DNA of 64,000 nucleotides from Bacillota bacterium (GTDB lineage Bacteria; Bacillota; Clostridia; Oscillospirales; Oscillospiraceae), in NCBI GenBank assembly GCA_028719885.1, contig JAQYLT010000006.1, positions 1 through 64,000 of the forward strand, given 5' to 3'. Shown piece by piece: positions 42,825 to 51,445 of this stretch; the first letter of the stretch is position 1; each line of letters starts with the position of its first letter. The position numbers were made by a program, and so were the translations under genes. The notes beneath the pieces are model-generated. The model had not been told where the DNA came from. It was given only the letters and a program-made list of their open reading frames with translations, and did no database searches.

Positions 42825-42892
42825 CTTTTTTACCCTGTTTGTACACATAATTTACGAAAATTACAGATGATTTTATTGCGAATTTCAAGAAA

Positions 42893-42901
42893 ATTATACC
42901 A
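42893..42901 (-). promoter_or_regulatory. Extended -10 element before the SecB-like cassette
   Basis: On the minus strand TGGTATAAT (TG plus TATAAT) lies about 70 bp before the chosen first start. No convincing -35 box is seen, as expected for extended -10 promoters. Confidence 0.5.
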
Positions 42902-42923
42902 CAAAAAAGAACATTTAATAGAC

Positions 42924-42952
42924 TTGCAAATAAGGAAAATATAAGATATAAT
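42924..42952 (+). promoter_or_regulatory. Possible plus-strand promoter in AT-rich gap
   Basis: TTGCAA (42924-42929), 17 bp, TATAAT (42947-42952). No plus-strand gene follows until argC at 43496, and the tRNA lies on the other strand. Chance matches are likely in such AT-rich DNA, so this is weak. The 42849-43080 stretch is otherwise empty. Confidence 0.3.
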
Positions 42953-43085
42953 ATAAGTTTATTTAATTCACTAAACCGTACATAAAATACAGCACAATCT
43001 AACAGGCAAACTACACTGCTTTACTAATTGTATTCACTCACTCCCCCTTAGTATGTCAGTGTTATTATGTTATCTCAAAAATAGA

Positions 43086-43127
43086 AATAACCCGAACCTC
43101 TCTTCTACTGAGATAAGGTTCGGATTA
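43086..43127 (-). terminator. Terminator of tRNA-Arg
   Basis: On the minus strand AATCCGAACCT, a 16-base loop, AGGTTCGGGTT and then ATTTCTATTTTT, nine bases after the tRNA 3' end. Confidence 0.8.
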
Positions 43128-43135
43128 TCTTGCCT

Positions 43136-43211
43136 TGGTACGCCAGAAGGGACTCGAACCCCCAACCCTCGGAACCGGAATCCGATGCTCTATCCATTGA
43201 GCCACTGGCGC
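43136..43211 (-). tRNA. tRNA-Arg (anticodon CCG)
   Basis: A 76-nt cloverleaf with encoded CCA: acceptor GCGCCAG/CTGGCGT, D-stem GCTC/GAGC, anticodon arm TCGGA-TTCCGGT-TCCGA with anticodon CCG, and T-loop TTCGAGT. It reads CGG codons. The SecB-like cassette begins 290 bp beyond its 3' end, the side where islands insert, but I find no duplicated 3'-end sequence on the far side. Confidence 0.95.
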
Positions 43212-43419
43212 ATTTGCCTTCAGCTCAGCTATTATAGCAGGAAAATTCCACTTTGTAAAGAGGCAGGAGGAAAAATATTTTGCGCTGATCGGTTTGCCAC
43301 AGCAGAACATTTTATTCTGCCGATTGAATCGGTGGGGCTGAGAAATGCACAAAAGCAGGGAGCCGGGGAGGGTCTTATTCATCATATATCCACAAAAAAT
43401 AGAAATCCTGCATATCGCA

Positions 43420-43447
43420 TTGACTTTCATGCAGAAAAGAGTATAAT
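43420..43447 (+). promoter_or_regulatory. Promoter of the argCJBD cluster
   Basis: TTGACT (43420-43425), 16 bp, TATAAT (43442-43447), about 49 bp before argC. CGCATATTTATTCAC just downstream resembles half of an ArgR box, but only one half matches. Confidence 0.65.
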
Positions 43448-43495
43448 AATCGCATATTTATTCACTCCCAGAAATATCCAGAGAGGAAATCTGTC

Positions 43496-44425
43496 ATGAC
43501 AAAGATTTTCATTGACGGCAGCGCCGGAACCACCGGGCTGCGGATCGGGCAGCGGCTGGCTCAGCGGAGGGATTTGCAGCTGCTCACCCTCCCGGAGGCC
43601 CTGCGAAAGGACGACAGCGCCCGGAAAGACATGCTGAACCAGGCGGATGTGGCTTTCCTCTGCCTGCCGGATGCTGCGGCTGTGGAGGCGGCGGCCATGG
43701 TGGAAAACCCGAACACCGTCATCATCGACACCTCCACCGCCCACCGAACCAACGATGGCTGGGTTTACGGCTTCCCGGAGCTCACCGGCCAGCGGGAAAA
43801 GCTGCAAAAGGCCAAGCGAATTGCCAACCCCGGCTGCCACGCCAGCGGCTTCATCGCCCTGGCCGCGCCCCTGGTGGAGCAGGGCATCATTCCCAAGGAG
43901 GCCGGGCTCAGCTGCTTCTCCCTCACCGGCTACTCCGGCGGCGGCAAGAAGATGATCGCCGATTACGAAGCCCGTCCGGAAATGCTGGCGCCGCCCCGCA
44001 TGTACGGCCTGGGGCAGAATCACAAGCACCTGCCGGAGATGCAGAAAATCTGCGATCTGGAGCATGAGCCCATCTTCTGCCCCATCGTCAGCTCCTACTA
44101 TGCCGGCATGCAGGTGGTGATTCCCCTGTTCCCCCGGGCGCTCCACTGCAGCAAGGAGGACATTGAGGCCATCTACCGAAGCTATTACCCCGGAAAAATC
44201 GTCCGACCCCTGTCCGGCGGGGACGAGCAGGGCTTTCTGAATGCCGGTGGCCGGGCCGGGCTGGACGATATGGTCATCAGCGTATTCGGAAACGCCGACC
44301 GGGTCACTCTGGTCTCCCGGTTTGACAATTTGGGAAAAGGCGCCTCCGGAGCGGCCATCCAGAACATGAATCTGGTGCTGGGGCTGCCGGAGGAAACAGG
44401 ATTGAATTTGGAGGACGCAATATGA
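43496..44425 (+). CDS. argC: N-acetyl-gamma-glutamyl-phosphate reductase (short form)
   Basis: This 309-aa NADPH-dependent enzyme makes N-acetylglutamate semialdehyde, the third step of ornithine/arginine synthesis. The nucleotide-binding start IFIDGSAGTTGLRIG, the ANPGCHASGFIAL block with catalytic Cys114, and LTGYSGGGKKM are diagnostic. Its length and sequence match the shorter type-2 ArgC rather than the ~345-aa type. Its stop overlaps the argJ start by four bases. Confidence 0.96.
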   Translation: MTKIFIDGSAGTTGLRIGQRLAQRRDLQLLTLPEALRKDDSARKDMLNQADVAFLCLPDAAAVEAAAMVENPNTVIIDTSTAHRTNDGWVYGFPELTGQREKLQKAKRIANPGCHASGFIALAAPLVEQGIIPKEAGLSCFSLTGYSGGGKKMIADYEARPEMLAPPRMYGLGQNHKHLPEMQKICDLEHEPIFCPIVSSYYAGMQVVIPLFPRALHCSKEDIEAIYRSYYPGKIVRPLSGGDEQGFLNAGGRAGLDDMVISVFGNADRVTLVSRFDNLGKGASGAAIQNMNLVLGLPEETGLNLEDAI

Positions 44426-45636
44426 AGTTAATCGAAGGCGGCGTCTGCGCCGCGAAGGGCTTTACCGCCAACGGCATCCACTGCGGCATTCGGAAAAACC
44501 GGACCAAGCGGGACCTGGCCCTGATCTACAGCGAGAAAAAGGCCGCCGCCGCGGCGGTTTATACCACGAATTTGGTGAAAGGCGCGCCGCTGATCGTGAC
44601 CAAAGAGCATCTGTCCGACGGCACCGCCCAGGCCATCATCTGCAACAGTGGCAACGCCAACACCTGCAACGCCAACGGCATCCAGATCGCCCAGGAAATG
44701 AGCCAGCTGCTTGGTCAGGCCCTGGCCATCTCTCCGGAGGATGTGGTGGTGGCCTCCACCGGGGTCATCGGTCAGCCCATGGAGATTACCCCCATTGCCG
44801 CAGGCATTCCGGAGCTGATTGCCGGACTGACGGAAAGCGGCAGCGACCGGGCCGCCGAGGGCATCATGACCACCGACACCGTGAAAAAGGAAGTGGCGGT
44901 GGAATTCACCCTGGGTGAGAAGACCTGCCGCATCGGCGGCATCGCCAAGGGCAGCGGCATGATCCACCCCAACATGGCCACCATGCTGGTATTCATCACC
45001 ACGGATGTGGCCATCAGCCCCCGGCTGCTGCAAAAGGCCCTTTCCAGCGACATTGCGGAAACCTTTAACATGGTCAGCGTGGACGGGGACACCTCCACCA
45101 ACGACATGGTCACCGTGCTGGCCAACGGCATGGCGGGCAACCCGGAAATCACCCAGGAAAATGAGGACTTCAACCTCTTTATGAAGGCGCTGAACACCGT
45201 CACCGTCCACCTGTGCCGCTGCATCGCCGGTGACGGAGAAGGCGCCACCAAGCTGCTGGAATGCCATGTCACCGGGGCCGACACCTTGGAGACCGCCAGG
45301 ACGGTAGCCAAAAGCGTGATTTGCTCCAGCCTGCTGAAGGCAGCCATGTTCGGCGCGGATGCCAACTGGGGCCGGGTGCTCTGCGCCATCGGCTACAGCG
45401 GTGCCCAGGTGGATGTGGGCAAAATCGATGTGGCCTTCCAGAGCAAGGCGGGCACCATTGCCGTGTGCCAAAACGGCGCCGGGCTGGACTTTTCCGAGGA
45501 GCTGGCCAAAACCATCCTGCTGGAAAAGGAGATCACCATTCTGGTGGAGCTGAACAGCGGGGACGCCGCCTCTACCGCCTGGGGCTGCGATCTGACCTAC
45601 GACTATGTGAAAATCAACGGCGACTACCGGACATAA
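44422..45636 (+). CDS. argJ: Bifunctional ornithine acetyltransferase / N-acetylglutamate synthase
   Basis: The 404-aa protein recycles the acetyl group from N-acetylornithine to glutamate. It is self-cleaved at the Thr of GSGMIHPNMATMLVF (Thr187), giving alpha and beta chains. The N-terminal GGVCAAKGFTANGIHCGIRKN and the ICNSGNANTCNA block are typical. Because ArgJ recycles acetyl groups, the cluster can lack argE. Whether this ArgJ also uses acetyl-CoA cannot be read from sequence. Confidence 0.97.
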   Translation: MKLIEGGVCAAKGFTANGIHCGIRKNRTKRDLALIYSEKKAAAAAVYTTNLVKGAPLIVTKEHLSDGTAQAIICNSGNANTCNANGIQIAQEMSQLLGQALAISPEDVVVASTGVIGQPMEITPIAAGIPELIAGLTESGSDRAAEGIMTTDTVKKEVAVEFTLGEKTCRIGGIAKGSGMIHPNMATMLVFITTDVAISPRLLQKALSSDIAETFNMVSVDGDTSTNDMVTVLANGMAGNPEITQENEDFNLFMKALNTVTVHLCRCIAGDGEGATKLLECHVTGADTLETARTVAKSVICSSLLKAAMFGADANWGRVLCAIGYSGAQVDVGKIDVAFQSKAGTIAVCQNGAGLDFSEELAKTILLEKEITILVELNSGDAASTAWGCDLTYDYVKINGDYRT

Positions 45637-45650
45637 CCGAGGAGAAGACC

Positions 45651-46514
45651 ATGGAAGAGAGAATATCCAATTCCCAGCGGGCGGAGGTGCTGACGGAGGC
45701 CCTGCCCTATATTCGGCGGTACAACGGCAAAACCGTGGTGATCAAATACGGCGGCAATGCCATGATCAACGATCAGCTGAAGCAGCAGGTGATGGAGGAC
45801 ATCGTCCTGCTGTGGCTCATTGGCATCCGGGTGGTGCTGGTTCACGGCGGCGGGCCGGAGATCAATGAGCTGATGAACCGGCTGGGCAAGAAGCCCGTGT
45901 TCGTGGACGGTCTGCGGGTCACCGACAAGGAGACCGTGGACATTGTGCAGATGGTTCTGGCGGGCAAGGTGAACAAGACCCTGGTGGGCCTGCTGGAGAC
46001 AAAAGGCGGCAAGGCCATCGGGCTTTCCGGCATGGACGGGCGGCTCATTGAATGCGTGCCCAAGGATGAGCGGCTGGGCTATGTGGGAGACATTGTAAAA
46101 ATCAACATTGAACCGGTGGAGGATCTGCTGTCCAAGGGCTACATCCCCGTGATCTCCACCCTGGGCTGTGACCGGGCGGGCAGCGCCTACAACATCAACG
46201 GCGACACCGCCGCCGCCCACATCGCGGGAGCTCTAAAGGCCGAACGACTGATCATGATGACGGATGTGGCCGGTGTGCTCATGGACAAGGACGACCCCGC
46301 CACCCTGGTGCCCCAGCTCACCGTGAGCCAAGCCCAGGACCTGAAGGCGCAGAATGTCATCTCCGGAGGCATGATCCCCAAGGTGGACTGCTGCGTGGAT
46401 GCCATCCGGGCGGGGGTCAAGCATGTGGTTATGATGGACGGACGGGTGCCCCACTCCATTCTCATGGAGCTGCTCACCGACGAGGGCGCGGGCACCATGG
46501 TCACCCAGGGATAG
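45651..46514 (+). CDS. argB: Acetylglutamate kinase
   Basis: The start MEERISNSQRAEV follows GAGGAGAAG and gives 287 aa. It phosphorylates N-acetylglutamate, the step before ArgC. The amino-acid-kinase motifs VVIKYGGNAM, VLVHGGGPEI, MTDVAGVL and GGMIPKVDCC are present. The FVDGLRVTDKETVDIVQMVL segment with the N-terminal helix is characteristic of the arginine-inhibited hexameric form, suggesting feedback control. Confidence 0.97.
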   Translation: MEERISNSQRAEVLTEALPYIRRYNGKTVVIKYGGNAMINDQLKQQVMEDIVLLWLIGIRVVLVHGGGPEINELMNRLGKKPVFVDGLRVTDKETVDIVQMVLAGKVNKTLVGLLETKGGKAIGLSGMDGRLIECVPKDERLGYVGDIVKINIEPVEDLLSKGYIPVISTLGCDRAGSAYNINGDTAAAHIAGALKAERLIMMTDVAGVLMDKDDPATLVPQLTVSQAQDLKAQNVISGGMIPKVDCCVDAIRAGVKHVVMMDGRVPHSILMELLTDEGAGTMVTQG

Positions 46515-46524
46515 GAGAGGAAAT

Positions 46525-47703
46525 ATGGACATTCAAAGCATGGACAAAGAATACATTGCCGGTACCTACAACCGGTTTCCCATTACCATCGTCTCCGGCA
46601 AGGGCAGCCTGGTTTACGACGAGACGGGCAAGGAATACGTGGACATGGGCTCCGGCATCGGCGTGACCAGCTTCGGCATCGCGGATGAAGCCTGGCAGCA
46701 GGCCATCATTCATCAGATCGGCCAGGTGCAGCACATGTCCAACCTGTACTACACCCAGCCCTGCGCCCAGCTTGCAAAGCTCCTGTGTGAAAAAACCGGG
46801 ATGAAGAAGGTATTCTTCTCTAATTCCGGTGCGGAGGCCAACGAGTGCGCCATCAAGGCGGCAAGGAAGTACGCCTGCGACAAGTACGGCCCCCAGCGGC
46901 ACCTGATCGTCACCCTGAAAAACAGCTTCCATGGCCGCACCCTCACCACCCTGGCCGCCACCGGGCAGGACCACTACCACGAGCTGTTCCAGCCCCTGAC
47001 CCCCGGTTTCCTCAGCGTGGACGCCGGTGACCTGGAAACCATTCGGTACCTGGCCACCCAGGGAAAAATCGCCGGTGTGCTGATGGAGTGCATCCAGGGA
47101 GAGGGCGGTGTGCTGCCGGTGAGCCGGGAATTTGCTCAGGGTCTGGCAGAGCTGTGCGCCAAGGAGGACATCCTGCTGATGGTGGACGAGGTGCAGACCG
47201 GCAACGGACGCACCGGGGCCCTCTACGCCTACATGAATTACGGATTGAAGCCCGACGTGGTATCCACCGCCAAGGGTCTGGCAGGGGGACTGCCCCTGGG
47301 GGCCACCCTGCTGGGAGAAAAGGCGGAGAAGGTTCTGGGCTTCGGCGACCACGGCTCCACCTTTGGAGGAAACCCCGTCAGCTGCGCCGCGGCGGTGAGC
47401 ATTCTCTCCCGGCTGGATGACGCCCTCCTGGCCCAGGTGAGAGAAAAGGGCGATTGGCTGAAGGAGGCCTTCTCCGGTGCTCCGGGAATTGAAGCGGTCA
47501 CCGGCATGGGATTGATGCTGGGCCTGAAAACCACAAAGCCCGCCGCCCAGGTGGTGAAAGACTGCATGGAGCAGGGGGTGCTCTGCCTCACCGCCAAGGA
47601 TAAGGTCCGGCTGCTGCCCGCCCTGAACATCCCCTGGGAGCAGCTGCAGCGGGCCGCCCAGGTAATCAAAGCCGCCTGCGCCGCCCCAAACCAGGCAGTG
47701 TGA
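46525..47703 (+). CDS. argD: Acetylornithine aminotransferase
   Basis: This 392-aa class-III PLP transaminase converts N-acetylglutamate semialdehyde to N-acetylornithine. It has FFSNSGAEANECAIKAAR, SFHGRTL, MVDEVQTGNGRTG and the PLP-lysine block VSTAKGLAGGLPLGA. A GAGAGGAAAT site precedes it. The cluster ends here; argF, argG and argH are not in the window, so citrulline and arginine steps are encoded elsewhere. Confidence 0.95.
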   Translation: MDIQSMDKEYIAGTYNRFPITIVSGKGSLVYDETGKEYVDMGSGIGVTSFGIADEAWQQAIIHQIGQVQHMSNLYYTQPCAQLAKLLCEKTGMKKVFFSNSGAEANECAIKAARKYACDKYGPQRHLIVTLKNSFHGRTLTTLAATGQDHYHELFQPLTPGFLSVDAGDLETIRYLATQGKIAGVLMECIQGEGGVLPVSREFAQGLAELCAKEDILLMVDEVQTGNGRTGALYAYMNYGLKPDVVSTAKGLAGGLPLGATLLGEKAEKVLGFGDHGSTFGGNPVSCAAAVSILSRLDDALLAQVREKGDWLKEAFSGAPGIEAVTGMGLMLGLKTTKPAAQVVKDCMEQGVLCLTAKDKVRLLPALNIPWEQLQRAAQVIKAACAAPNQAV

Positions 47704-47756
47704 TCCATTGGTGTTTGGCGCCTGTATCTTGCCATTGAGATGAACCGCCCGAGGAT

Positions 47757-47785
47757 TTGACATTTCTGTCAGTCCGTCGTATAAT
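47757..47785 (+). promoter_or_regulatory. Promoter of the DUF6273-type gene
   Basis: TTGACA (47757-47762), 17 bp, TATAAT (47780-47785): a perfect housekeeping promoter, about 33 bp before the ATG at 47819. Confidence 0.85.
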
Positions 47786-47818
47786 TGCTCCATTATGTCC
47801 AATATGGAGGTATTCCCC

Positions 47819-48517
47819 ATGAAGAAATTGATCCCTCTCCTGCTTGCGCTGCTGCTTGTCTTTCCCCTGACCGCCCTTGCCCAGGGTACGGGAAAGGATG
47901 AAGCAGCCAGCCTGAGCGTTGGCGATATCGTGACCTTGGGCCATTACGAGCAGGACGGCGTGATTCAAAACGGAGAGGAACCAATTGAATGGATCGTGCT
48001 GGATGTGGATGCTGCCGAAAGAAAAGCGCTGGTCATCAGCAAATACAGCCTGGATCGGCTCCTTTACCACAGCAAGTATGAACCGGTTACCTGGGAGACC
48101 TGCGATCTTCGCGGGGTGCTCAACGGTGAATTCCTGAACACCGTCTTCAGCAGTGAAGAAATCGATGGGATTCTGGATTCCCAGCTGCATACAGAAGACA
48201 ACACCGCAAAAGGCACAAAGGGCGGAAATGACACCGTGGATCGGGTGTTTTTGCTGAGCGCGGAAGAAGCAGAGAAGTATTTCTCATCGGAGGAAGACCG
48301 GATTGGCGTGCCAAGTGCATACCTGCTCCAGCTGTGCGCTTATACCAATGGACTGGAGAGCACCTCCAGTGTCTATTGGCTTCGGACCCCCGGAGATACC
48401 CAGGCACATGCTGCCTATGTATTGGGCGGACGTGTCAATCTGGGAGGCTGGGCCGGCAATGTGCACAAGCTGCCCATCCGCCCCGCGATGTGGATTTCCA
48501 TGGACGCCGCTTCCTGA
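47819..48517 (+). CDS. Exported DUF6273-type protein
   Basis: The start MKKLIPLLLALLLVFPLTALAQG after ATGGAGG gives 232 aa with a classical signal peptide cleaved near ALA. The mature protein contains GDIVTLGHYEQDG...EPIEWIVLDVDAAERKALVISKYSLDRL and YWLRTPGDTQAHAAYVLGGRVNLGG, matching the DUF6273 pattern (GD.V.fG.Ye....i.W.vL......llis...ld). These are common exported proteins in gut clostridia with no defined function. A perfect promoter precedes it and a terminator follows. Confidence 0.85.
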   Translation: MKKLIPLLLALLLVFPLTALAQGTGKDEAASLSVGDIVTLGHYEQDGVIQNGEEPIEWIVLDVDAAERKALVISKYSLDRLLYHSKYEPVTWETCDLRGVLNGEFLNTVFSSEEIDGILDSQLHTEDNTAKGTKGGNDTVDRVFLLSAEEAEKYFSSEEDRIGVPSAYLLQLCAYTNGLESTSSVYWLRTPGDTQAHAAYVLGGRVNLGGWAGNVHKLPIRPAMWISMDAAS

Positions 48518-48561
48518 ATCGGATAGACGGTTTTTCTCAAAAAGGACAGACCAAGCGTAAC

Positions 48562-48601
48562 AAAAGAGGAAACAGCTTTTCGCGACTGTTTTCTCTTTTT
48601 C
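48562..48601. terminator. Terminator between convergent genes
   Basis: AGAGGAAACAG CTTTTCGCGA CTGTTTTCTCTTTTTC forms an 11-bp stem with one G-T pair, followed by a T-run. Confidence 0.75.
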
Positions 48602-48607
48602 TGTTAA

Positions 48608-49516
48608 TCAGGATATTGCGGAATCCAGATAGGCGTTTTGTATCTCCATTGCGATATCCATGTAGTTATCCATCAGCTTCCCTGCCCATTTTTCGTAAAC
48701 GCTGTAGGAATCCCCCGCCGAATACATTTGCTCCGCCATTTTCCCGATGCCCTCGTTACAGATAGACGACAGCTCTCCAACCTTGTTGTTGCAAATCAAT
48801 GCCAGCCGTCCGATGTCGGATATGCCCGCCGCCTCAGAACGATAGGATGCAACCAGGCCGGGGACCGCATCTTTCATTTTCTGTGTGTATGTATTCAGAA
48901 TGCTTTCATAGGAAGACAGACTGCCCGTTGGCTTCTCTGTCGGCTGTTTTTCCTCTGTGCCCTCGGAAACGGCGATCTTGTTTCCGTCCACATATTCACT
49001 GCTTTCATCCTGCCTCACATAGATCAAGGGGTCCTGATTCGCTTTGGCTGCTCCGGTCATTGGGTCGTACTCGGCCAGCACAAATGTATTTTCATCGACC
49101 ACGCTCAGAATATGCTTTGTATTGCCGGAATAGGCCTCCTCCCGCAATTCCCCGTCTTTCAGCACCGTTTTGGTGCGCCGTGTTAACAAAAAGCAGTCTT
49201 TCTTTGTTTGAATCGGGGTATATTCCCCCTGATAAATCCACAAATCAAAATGTGTGAAGGTGCCGTCTTCCTGGAAAGAAAGATAGACACTGTCGTAAAG
49301 GTCCGCCAAACCGGCCGCGTCATGGATGTCGATCACCTTATTTTGGTAATATACCGCTCCAACCGTCCATGTTCCTCCCAGGATGTCGAACCCCTCAGCC
49401 GCTGCTGTGGTTTTCTCCTCTGCCCTTGTTTCCGAGGCGGAAGCTGCGTACCCCGTTGCGTCAAAGGCGGTCAGCAGCAGCACAAGCGCCAATGCAAGGA
49501 TGGTTATTCTCTTCAT
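48608..49516 (-). CDS. Exported protein of unknown function (302 aa)
   Basis: The start MKRITILALALVLLLTAFDATGYAAS after GGAGGG carries a signal peptide. The first half holds GFDILGGTWTVGAVYYQNKVIDIHDAAGLADLYDSVYLSFQEDGTFTHFDLWIYQGEY, a lipocalin-like or DUF-type beta region seen in clostridial exported proteins. The second half after KQPTEKPTGSLSSYE is helical (YESILNTYTQKMKDAVPGLVASYRSEA). No enzyme motif is seen. The next gene upstream on this strand is also an exported protein. Confidence 0.8.
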   Translation of the reverse strand: MKRITILALALVLLLTAFDATGYAASASETRAEEKTTAAAEGFDILGGTWTVGAVYYQNKVIDIHDAAGLADLYDSVYLSFQEDGTFTHFDLWIYQGEYTPIQTKKDCFLLTRRTKTVLKDGELREEAYSGNTKHILSVVDENTFVLAEYDPMTGAAKANQDPLIYVRQDESSEYVDGNKIAVSEGTEEKQPTEKPTGSLSSYESILNTYTQKMKDAVPGLVASYRSEAAGISDIGRLALICNNKVGELSSICNEGIGKMAEQMYSAGDSYSVYEKWAGKLMDNYMDIAMEIQNAYLDSAIS

Positions 49517-49570
49517 ATTTCCCTCCATTACGCAGGCAGCCGGGTACACTTTGCACCCGGCTGCAGTTTT

Positions 49571-50731
49571 TTATTTGAAAGAATATCCGTTTTCGCCTGG
49601 GAGCTTGGTGATGTTCGCGGGCGTGCACACATCACCGTAGTGGAGCAGCACGGGCTTGCCGTCGATCACATTGAAGAACCAATTGCCTCCGTGTCTCATT
49701 TCGGTATCGAATCCGCCGAAATTCAGCTGATAGCTGGCAGAATATCCACTGCCGCCATACCAATAGTAGTCACCGGGAGCGCCATTGAGCGCGGCTGCGG
49801 CAGATTCGGAGGTGATGGTATTTCCATCGATGTGTGCATAGAAAATGTTGTGGCCGAATTTGGTGTTGCTGTCCAGCGTCCAGAAGCCCTGCAAGCCTTC
49901 GGCAATCTCTTCCGGGGTAAAATAAGTACCATGCTCCAATGCCGCCGTGCCGTCTGCATAGGTGTAGGGAATCACCAGCGGGCTGCCGTCAGCCAGGGTA
50001 ACGGTAATGGCGGTGTCGTCCAGGGTGTAGGCAAAATGATTCACCGCACCCTCATGCCTGCCGTTGCCGTCAAAGGAAACCTGGGAAATCGTCGCCGCGG
50101 AATCAGAGAAAGCAATGGAATTCAGTACCGTGTCCCCACCGCCGTTGAAATACCAGACGTTCTGGGCCAGGGATCCTACAACCTCCCCATATTTCTCCAG
50201 ATCCGGCCCGGCCAAGGCAGAGGCTTCCTCACGCAGGGCTTGGAGGATCGAGAAGGAGACATCCAACCTGCTGCTCTTCCCATCCTCCTGCCAGCCGGAA
50301 AAGCTGCCTTCCAGATTACGCAGTTCATCCATGGATTGCAGGGCGGTATGCACAGGCTGCGTGTCCTCCGCTACCATATAAGCATATTTTCCGGCCCGGC
50401 CAGCCTCCAAAGAGACCGTTCCGCCTTCCATGGTAACATACGCTTTTTCATCATTCAGGTAGAAATTTCCCGGATTCAACTTAATGACATGATTTGTCTT
50501 GTTCTTAAAGCGGAAGGTGACATATTTTTCATTCTGTGCGCCTTCCCACCAGTTGACATTCTTTTCATAAAAGTTGATCAACTCAATGGTCACATTCTCA
50601 TCATCCGCAACGATCACATTTTCAAAGGTGATCACATCGTCATCCGCCGCCGCTTTCCCGGCACCGAAAGCGCAGAAAGAGAGTACCATCACAAGCGCCA
50701 GGAGAAATGCCAGTGTTCGTTTCTGTTTCAT
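49571..50731 (-). CDS. Exported protein of unknown function (386 aa)
   Basis: The start MKQKRTLAFLLALVMVLSFCAFGAGKAAAD, after GAGGAGG, carries a signal peptide (Cys in the h-region, not a clear lipobox). The mature part begins DDVITFENVIVADDENVTIELINFYEKNVNW, continues with beta-type sequence (KYVTFRFKNKTNHVIKLNPGNFYLND), and has a C-terminal FWTLDSNTKFGHNIFYAHIDGNTITSES region resembling the lipocalin-like part of its neighbour. It may be co-transcribed with the 302-aa gene 54 bp downstream. Confidence 0.8.
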   Translation of the reverse strand: MKQKRTLAFLLALVMVLSFCAFGAGKAAADDDVITFENVIVADDENVTIELINFYEKNVNWWEGAQNEKYVTFRFKNKTNHVIKLNPGNFYLNDEKAYVTMEGGTVSLEAGRAGKYAYMVAEDTQPVHTALQSMDELRNLEGSFSGWQEDGKSSRLDVSFSILQALREEASALAGPDLEKYGEVVGSLAQNVWYFNGGGDTVLNSIAFSDSAATISQVSFDGNGRHEGAVNHFAYTLDDTAITVTLADGSPLVIPYTYADGTAALEHGTYFTPEEIAEGLQGFWTLDSNTKFGHNIFYAHIDGNTITSESAAAALNGAPGDYYWYGGSGYSASYQLNFGGFDTEMRHGGNWFFNVIDGKPVLLHYGDVCTPANITKLPGENGYSFK

Positions 50732-50790
50732 TTGTTTTGCCTCCTCAAGAATTAAAAAGTGTTCCAAACAGCTGCAAGGATTCTACCTTT

Positions 50791-50819
50791 ATTTTACACG
50801 TTTTATTTTGGGAAAACAA
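50791..50819 (-). promoter_or_regulatory. Promoter of the 386-aa exported protein gene
   Basis: On the minus strand TTGTTT (50814-50819), 17 bp, TAAAAT (50791-50796), about 60 bp before the ATG. Confidence 0.55.
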
Positions 50820-50985
50820 TTAACTGGCTGCATAGGTTTTCAAAAATATTTTTCATGATAAATCCAACATTTTTTCACTATTTTTTGCATATTATCTAAT
50901 TATTTTATCTGTTTTTGAAGTCTGTGGGATAAGCGCATGAAAAATACCTGCCAGCCACAGGCAGGCTCAAAGCGCCGCAAAAGAA

Positions 50986-51014
50986 AATCCCCGAAAGCCA
51001 GGCTTCCGGGGGAT
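50986..51014 (-). terminator. Terminator after the four-helix-bundle gene
   Basis: On the minus strand GATCCCCCGGAAGCC TGGC TTTCGGGGATT followed by TTCTTTTG. The stem is slightly imperfect. Confidence 0.75.
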
Positions 51015-51028
51015 CAATTGTCTGTCAG

Positions 51029-51385
51029 TCAGTTTGTTGTTTTCTTCGCGGTGTTGATGGAGGCAATCAGGAGCTTTTTCAGTTCCTGGCAGTCTTTTAG
51101 CAGGGACTCTCCCATCTCTGCCGAGAGATACTCAGAGGCCAAAAGGAGCTTTAACCAGTATTCTGTTTCCGCCGTCTCTTTCAGAGCAATATGCAGCTTT
51201 GCCACGAAATCCGCCTTGCTCTGTCCATAATTTGCTTCGTGAATATTGGCACCAATACTTGTACCGCTGCGGACGATCTGCTTAGAGATGACTGTTTCTT
51301 TTTTTGTTTTGAGCAAATACTGCTGCAGCTTAATAATCCGTGCCGCAAAATCAATGGACTTGTCAATCAAAATGTTTTCACGCAT
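51029..51385 (-). CDS. Four-helix-bundle protein (23S rRNA intervening-sequence type)
   Basis: The 118-aa protein MRENILIDKSIDFAARIIKLQQYLL...SKQIVRSGTSIGANIHEANYGQSKADFVAKLHIALKETAETEYWLKLL matches the TIGR02436-type four helix bundle family, first known from 23S rRNA intervening sequences but widely found elsewhere. Function is unknown. The gene is flanked by an ATTATTCATT tandem/inverted repeat tract just upstream, a pairing I recall from other genomes but cannot verify here. Confidence 0.9.
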   Translation of the reverse strand: MRENILIDKSIDFAARIIKLQQYLLKTKKETVISKQIVRSGTSIGANIHEANYGQSKADFVAKLHIALKETAETEYWLKLLLASEYLSAEMGESLLKDCQELKKLLIASINTAKKTTN

Positions 51386-51445
51386 TCAGGTATCCCCTTT
51401 TTTCGCTTTTCTCCATGCTATCACACAATCTCAGATATTGCAATT

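Noticed and set aside
40996-43211. tRNA-Arg attachment-site duplication bounding the SecB-like cassette
   Set aside because: I looked for a copy of the tRNA 3' end to the left of the cassette and found none, and there is no integrase gene.
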